From NCBI RefSeq assembly GCF_018446385.1, contig NC_055990.1:23441058-23505057 (forward strand): a DNA stretch of 64,000 nt. Reading direction: 5' to 3'. This DNA is from Zingiber officinale (Eukaryota > Streptophyta > Magnoliopsida > Zingiberales > Zingiberaceae). The notes under the pieces were generated by a model, which was not told where the DNA came from, did no database searches, and worked only from the letters and a program-made list of their open reading frames with translations. Below, piece by piece: positions 59,640 through 64,000 of the stretch (the first letter of the stretch is position 1; every line of letters starts with the position of its first letter). The position numbers and the translations under genes are program-made.

Positions 59640-60370
59640 CGTGTATCTTGTTCTGCGTATCTTATCCTGTAGATTCCGACCTGTAAGCCTTAGTCCTCAT
59701 ATCTCGACCTGTGTCTTAGCTCCGCGTATCCTGCTATGCGAGTTTTAGTTTTTATATCCCGACCTGTACGCCCTGTCCGTGTATCATGTTCCGTAAGTCC
59801 GTAAGTCCTAACTTGTAATCCTTGGTTTGCACATCACGACCTGTACGTCTTATCCGTATATCCTGTACGGCAAGTCTATAAATCTTGCCCTGCTATCTTT
59901 AGTTTGCATATCCCGACCTATACGCTTTAGTCCTCGTATCTCCTATTCCGTAAGTCTGTAAGTCCTGCCCTATAACCCTTGATTTGCACATCACGACCTG
60001 TACGCTTTGTCCGTATATCTTGTTCCATAAGTCCGTAAGTCCTGCCATGTAATCCTTGATTTGCATATCCCAACTTGTACGCTTTAGGCCTCGTATCTTG
60101 TTCCGTAAGTCCTGACCTGTAATCCTTGGTTTGAATATCCCGATCTGTACGCTTTGATCCGGGTATCCCGACCCGCAAGTCCGTAAGTCCTGATCTGTAA
60201 TCCTTGGTTCACACATCACGACCTGTACGCCTTGTCTGCATATCCTGTTTCGTAAGTCCATAAGTCATGCCCTGTAATCCTTGGTTTGCACATCACGACC
60301 TGTACGTCTTATCCGTGCATCCTGTACCGCAAGTCTATAAATCCTGACTTGTATGTTCTACCTTCCAAGT
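59640..60370. repeat. Degenerate tandem array, about 70-90 bp period, in the gypsy LTR
   Basis: Roughly eight units built from GACCTGTACGCNTT, GTCCGTATATC, TGTTCCGTAAGTCCGTAAGT and CCTGTAATCCTTGGTTTGCA. Units vary in length and the oldest ones are strongly diverged. Confidence 0.8.
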
Positions 60371-60459
60371 TCCTACTTGATATGTATGCCTAACTCCGGC
60401 TTTGCCACTTGTGCCCGACCAGGACCACCCTGTAACCTGACCCTTTGCACCCCACGTAG

Positions 60460-60603
60460 GCCGGACTTTTGACCTTCACGTATGCCGGACTTTTGACCAC
60501 CACGTAAGCTTGACTTTTGACCGCCACATGAGCTTGACTTTTGACCGCCTCATGAGCTTGACTTCTGACCGCCTTGAGGGCTTGACTTCTGACCACGTCT
60601 ATT
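60460..60603. repeat. Six 24-bp tandem repeats in the gypsy LTR
   Basis: Units such as GCTTGACTTTTGACCGCC plus six more bases repeat six times. Because 24 is a multiple of three, an open frame with a repeating eight-residue motif appears on the - strand, but it is not a supported gene. Confidence 0.85.
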
Positions 60604-60620
60604 ATCCGACCCTACTATCA

Positions 60621-60898
60621 TGCACCATATCATAAACTATTCAAACTTTTCTTCTCTTATTGCTTCCCGTTACTAATCAAATTGAAATCTCAGACAAAAT
60701 CAAAATACACAGAAGCAACACTGAATCGAAGAGTACGATGACCGTTGCATGAGACACGCAAGCCAACACGCTCCCCACACACACACACACACTGTTTAAA
60801 AGAAAAACTAGTAATTAAGATCAATGAGAATTGCATCTGTAATTACAGAGATGGATCAAGATCATACAGAACTAAAATCTCCATCCATTCATCCTTCT
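60621..60898. other. 3' flank of the LRR receptor kinase gene
   Basis: A short AT-rich segment with a (CA)n tract near 60775-60791 separates the gypsy LTR from the stop codon of the receptor kinase. The transposon boundary is under 300 bp from the gene's stop, so the 3' UTR may end close to or inside it. Confidence 0.5.
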
Positions 60899-63800
60899 TC
60901 AGATCGGCGCCTTAATCACCTCCAGTATCTGCACAACCTCCGCCATGGACGGCCGACTCGACGGAATCTGCGACGTGCAGACCAACCCCAGCTTCAGCAC
61001 CGGCAGGACCTCCTCCTCCGGGAACTCCCCCATGCTCGCATCCACGCACTCCACCACATTACACTGATCCAGAAGCGATCTCACCTGATCGATCAGTATC
61101 ACCACATCCTCCTCCCCGTACTCCACCGGCTTCCTCCCCGTCACCACCTCCACCATCAGCACTCCCATCCCGTACACGTCGCACTTCTCGTTCACCCTCA
61201 GACTCTGGCACGCGAGCTCCGGCGCCATGTAACCCATCGCGCTCTGGAACCGCTCGCTCGCCACGTGCTTGTCCAGCCTCTGCAGCAGCCTCGCCAGTCC
61301 GAAATCTGACACCTTCGCCTCCCCGTTCTCGTCCAGAAGGATGTTGTTTGGCTTGAGGCCGTAGTGGATGATGGGTGGGCGGAAGGCCTGGTGCAAGTGC
61401 GCGACGCCCTTCGCCACGCCGAGGACGATCTTGAAGCGCTCTGGCCATGACAGAGGCGGCACTGACGCATCCCTCTCGTGCAACCTGGAGTGCAAGGTTC
61501 CGTTGGGGGCGTAGTCGGAGACGAGTAGCTGCAGCTGGGGAGTCCAGTAGTAGCCCCTCAGCGGCAACACGTTCGGGTGCATTACCTTGCCCAGAAGCCG
61601 CACCTCGCGGTCGAAGTATTCGTGGTACTGAACTATGTTGGCCGCCACCAGCCTCTTGACGACCATAATGCTTCCGTCCTTGGCCGACGAAGCTTTATAC
61701 GACGTGCCGAACGCGCCCTTCCCGATCTCTGTGGCCTTGGCCAGCAAAGCCTCGGCGCCGCCCTTGAATTCCTCTGTTTTCAGAGAGAATCCGGCGCTGA
61801 ATGCCACCATCCGCCCCACGGCCGGTTCGCCGGACTTCGTCGAGCTCGAGCACATACTCTTCGGACCATTCTCCGCCGGGAGCTCTATCCTCCGCCGCGC
61901 CGTCACATTGAGGAGAGTGACGACCAGAACGCCGAGGACGATGCTGAGCGCGGCGGAGATGGCGATGATCGACGACGCACTGAGGAAGCGCCGGCGCCGG
62001 ACTGGTGTCGTCGCCGGGTAGGCAAAATTGGGTATGTTGCTGGCGAATCCAGGGAGGTATGCGTTGGGGTCGAGCACCAAGGGCTTGGGGACGTTCATCT
62101 TGCAGGGCTCGGTAACGAGGGGGGTGCATAGGCCGAGGTTGCCCTGCAGCGCGCTCTGGTCCAGGCTCTCGAACACGCTGCCGACGGGAAGGCGGCCGAT
62201 GAGCCGGTTGTGGGAAATGTTGACGGCGAGGAGGTTATCGAGGGCACCCAGCTGCGGCGGAATCTCGCCACTCAGGTTGTTGAACTCCAGGTTGAGGATC
62301 TCTAGCTTCTTCAGCTGGGAAATGGAGGGCGGAATCGAACCGTTCAGGTAATTGTGCGATAAGCTCCTAATTGTGCGGAATCACCAAAGTTAGAGTCGAG
62401 CTTTTAGGGTTTAACAGACGAAGAAAAGGATTCAGAGCACTCACAGGAGGTATAAGGACGAACAATTCCCAATCTCCTCAGGAATTGGGCCGCTGAAGAA
62501 ATTGTCATCCACTTGCAGGACGTAGAGACTACCGGACTCGCACAAATTGCTTGGAATCGACCCATACAGCGCATTGTTACGCAGATCCATCACCGACAAG
62601 CTCCGGAACAAGCCCAGCTCCGGCGGCAGCTGTGACCGGAATCCGTTCCAAGAGAGATTCAAGTGCCTCAATCCGAAGAATAGCGCCATCTCCGGAGGAA
62701 TCGTCCCGGACAGCTTATTGTCTGACAGGTCCAGAAATTGCAGGGTCGCTGATACCGTAGTTCCCGCCGGCATCGCCCCAGTGAGAGCATTCGACGATAA
62801 GTCGAGAACTTGCAGACCGAGACTGAAAAACCCTTGCGGGATGCTCCCATTGAGCTTGTTTTCCTTGAGATGTATCTCGGTGAGCCTCGTGCATCCAGCA
62901 ATTTCGTCCGAGATCGATCCGACGATGCGGTTGTTCGAGAGGTCGAGATAGTTGAGCTGCTTTAGGTTTCCGAGGGACGCCGGAAGGTTTCCGGTGAACT
63001 TGTTGCTAGATAAGTCCAATTCACGAGTTGCCGTCAGACTGCCGAGCCATTGGGGAAGGTCGCCCTCCAGCTGGTTGTTTGAAAGCCTGAGAGAAGTTAA
63101 TGAAGTGAGATAGCGCATGGAGCTCGGCAGAGAGCCGTCGAATGAGTTGCGGCTCAAGTCCAAAGTGGTGAGATGCGGGCAGAGGCCGACGCTGCCAGGA
63201 ATTGCTCCGGAGAAGCGGTTGTCGTTCAGCCGGAGGACCTTGAGGCTGTGCAGATTCTCGATCCCATTGGGGACTGGGCCGGCGAAGGCGTTGCTGGAGA
63301 GGTCGAGCACGCGCAGCCTGGAGAGGGACCAGAGGCCCGAGGCGAAGCCCGGCGAGCCAGAGAATCGGTTGGAAGAGAGATTGAGATGGAGGAGGAGGGA
63401 GCAGCGGGACAATGCAGCGACGGGTAGGGGACCGTCGAAGCGGTTCCCGGCGAGAGAGAGTAATCGGAGGGAGCGACAGGCCGCGGCGGAGAAGAGGGAG
63501 TCCGGGAGGGGACCGGAGAGAGCGTTGGAGGAGAGTTCGAGGGAGATGAGGGAGGGGAGGAGGGCGAGATCTTGCGGGACGCGGCCTGAGAAGGCGTTGC
63601 GGCTGAGATCGAGGAGGCGGAGGGACGGGAGGAGGGAGAGTCCGGGAGGAATTGGGCCGGAGAGGTTGTTGTTGGAGAGGGAGAGAGCGGCGAGGGCAGC
63701 GAGGCGGTCGAGGCCGCGAGGGAGAGGGCCGGAGAGGAAGAGGGAGTCGAGGGCGAGGCGGGTGACGCGGCCAGTGTCCGGGTCGCAGTGGAGGTGGGCC

Positions 63801-63988
63801 CAGTTGCAAGGGGAGGCATCCGCCTCGTTCCACGACGTCAGCGCGGCCGTCGGGTCCTGCAGCGCCGCCTTGAACACGATAAGTCCGAGAACCTCCTCGT
63901 TCGGCGGCAGCGGAAGCTCCATGGCGCCGGTGAAAGCCGGGAGAAACCAGAAGAAAAGAGAAAGAAGACGAGCACTTCTCGCCGGCAT
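60899..63988 (-). CDS. LRR receptor-like protein kinase, probably inactive kinase (At3g28040-like)
   Basis: A plasma-membrane receptor of 1003 residues: exon 1 63988-62445, a 78-nt intron (62444-62367, GTGAGT...TTAG), exon 2 62366-60899. Residues 1-22 form a signal peptide. An N-terminal cap (FKAALQDPTAALTSWN..PCNW) precedes roughly twenty leucine-rich repeats, up to about residue 580. A transmembrane helix lies at about 648-669, with RRRR before and RRR after. The kinase domain (about 723-1000) keeps the glycine loop GKGAFG and the ATP Lys (VVKRL, about 752). DFG is present (about 869), but the catalytic loop reads HYGLKPNN instead of HRDLKxxN, so the catalytic Asp is missing. The wording RVNEKCDVYGMGVLMVEVVTG and VLKLGLVCTSQIPSSRPSMAE closely matches Arabidopsis At3g28040, annotated as probably inactive. 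The start ATG is 12 bases from the window edge, so the promoter is outside. Ligand and partners are unknown. Confidence 0.92.
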
Positions 63989-64000
63989 CGTGTTCCTGCT

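Larger units (their letters stand above)
58873..60620 (-). repeat. Ty3/gypsy 5' LTR rich in tandem repeats
   Basis: It is placed by the primer site at its 3' side and by TGATAGTAGGGTCGG (60620 downward) as a likely 5' end; both ends are approximate. It holds two tandem arrays (59640-60370 and 60460-60603). I did not find its mate LTR, so the gypsy 3' half is missing or lies outside the window. Confidence 0.55.

Noticed and set aside
59330..60261. Overlapping repetitive frames in the gypsy LTR
   Set aside because: Produced by tandem repeats whose period is a multiple of three; no protein signature.
61059..62131. Several long frames on both strands inside the receptor kinase exon 2
   Set aside because: Shadows of GC-rich coding sequence; the kinase frame is unambiguous.
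63021..63833. 270-codon Pro/Arg/Leu-rich frame
   Set aside because: Shifted-frame shadow of the leucine-rich repeat exon.
1..64000. tRNA, rRNA or microRNA genes
   Set aside because: I saw no cloverleaf with A and B boxes or rRNA-like sequence; the tRNA-like words present are retrotransposon primer-binding sites.

Overview
This is plant nuclear DNA, most likely from a monocot. Two native genes (the PORR gene and the LRR receptor gene) have GC-rich exons inside AT-rich surroundings. Introns have GT..AG borders, and about half of the window is Ty1/copia and Ty3/gypsy retrotransposon sequence. A Zingiberales source such as ginger is only a guess. All calls come from reading the sequence; no database search was possible.

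Layout. (1) About 0.8-6.8 kb, + strand: a group I WRKY transcription-factor gene with three recognisable exons. Its N-terminal WRKY motif is degenerate, its C-terminal domain is split by a one-base frameshift, and a 4.3 kb intron holds a 183-bp tandem duplication. (2) 6.8-14.8 kb: AT-rich intergenic DNA with a (TCTA)n/(TA)n microsatellite, nested 61/130-bp tandem repeats, and weak splice-like signals downstream of the next gene. (3) 14.85-16.33 kb, - strand: an intact single-exon PORR-domain organelle RNA-splicing protein. (4) 16.6-25.6 kb: DNA-transposon relics (a hAT-like element containing a Helitron-like 3' end, then a MULE that has lost its DDE core and has a MITE in one terminal repeat), an LTR fragment, and an unrecognised membrane-anchored reading frame. 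(5) 25.6-60.6 kb: a nested retrotransposon stack. (6) 60.9-63.99 kb, - strand: an intact two-exon LRR receptor-like (pseudo)kinase close to Arabidopsis At3g28040.

The nest. A Tat-like Ty3/gypsy element (- strand; 5' LTR about 58.87-60.62 kb, gag from 58825) is the oldest layer. Its gag is cut by a solo copia LTR (28357-29461) and by Element 1 (29603-57900, TSD GGGTT), a gag-only copia element without pol. Element 1 was then hit in its 3' LTR by Element 2 (31409-42780, TSD GCACC), a nearly intact Sirevirus-like copia with gag-pol plus an extra spliced ORF in the env position. It was also hit in its gag by Element 3 (45597-55423), an Angela/Tork-like copia with 2.4-kb LTRs, flanked not by a 5-bp TSD but by a 208-bp direct duplication. 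A 5'-truncated-type copia relic (25590-28075, + strand) abuts the gypsy fragment.

Most unusual feature. The U3 parts of the Element 1 and Element 2 LTRs carry arrays of an imperfect palindrome, GATCGGTC-N4-GACCGATC. The same array lies just upstream of the extra ORF in Element 2 and at a comparable place in Element 1. One unit has compensatory changes that keep the stem perfect. This suggests a regulatory or structural repeat shared by an autonomous element and its gag-only relative.
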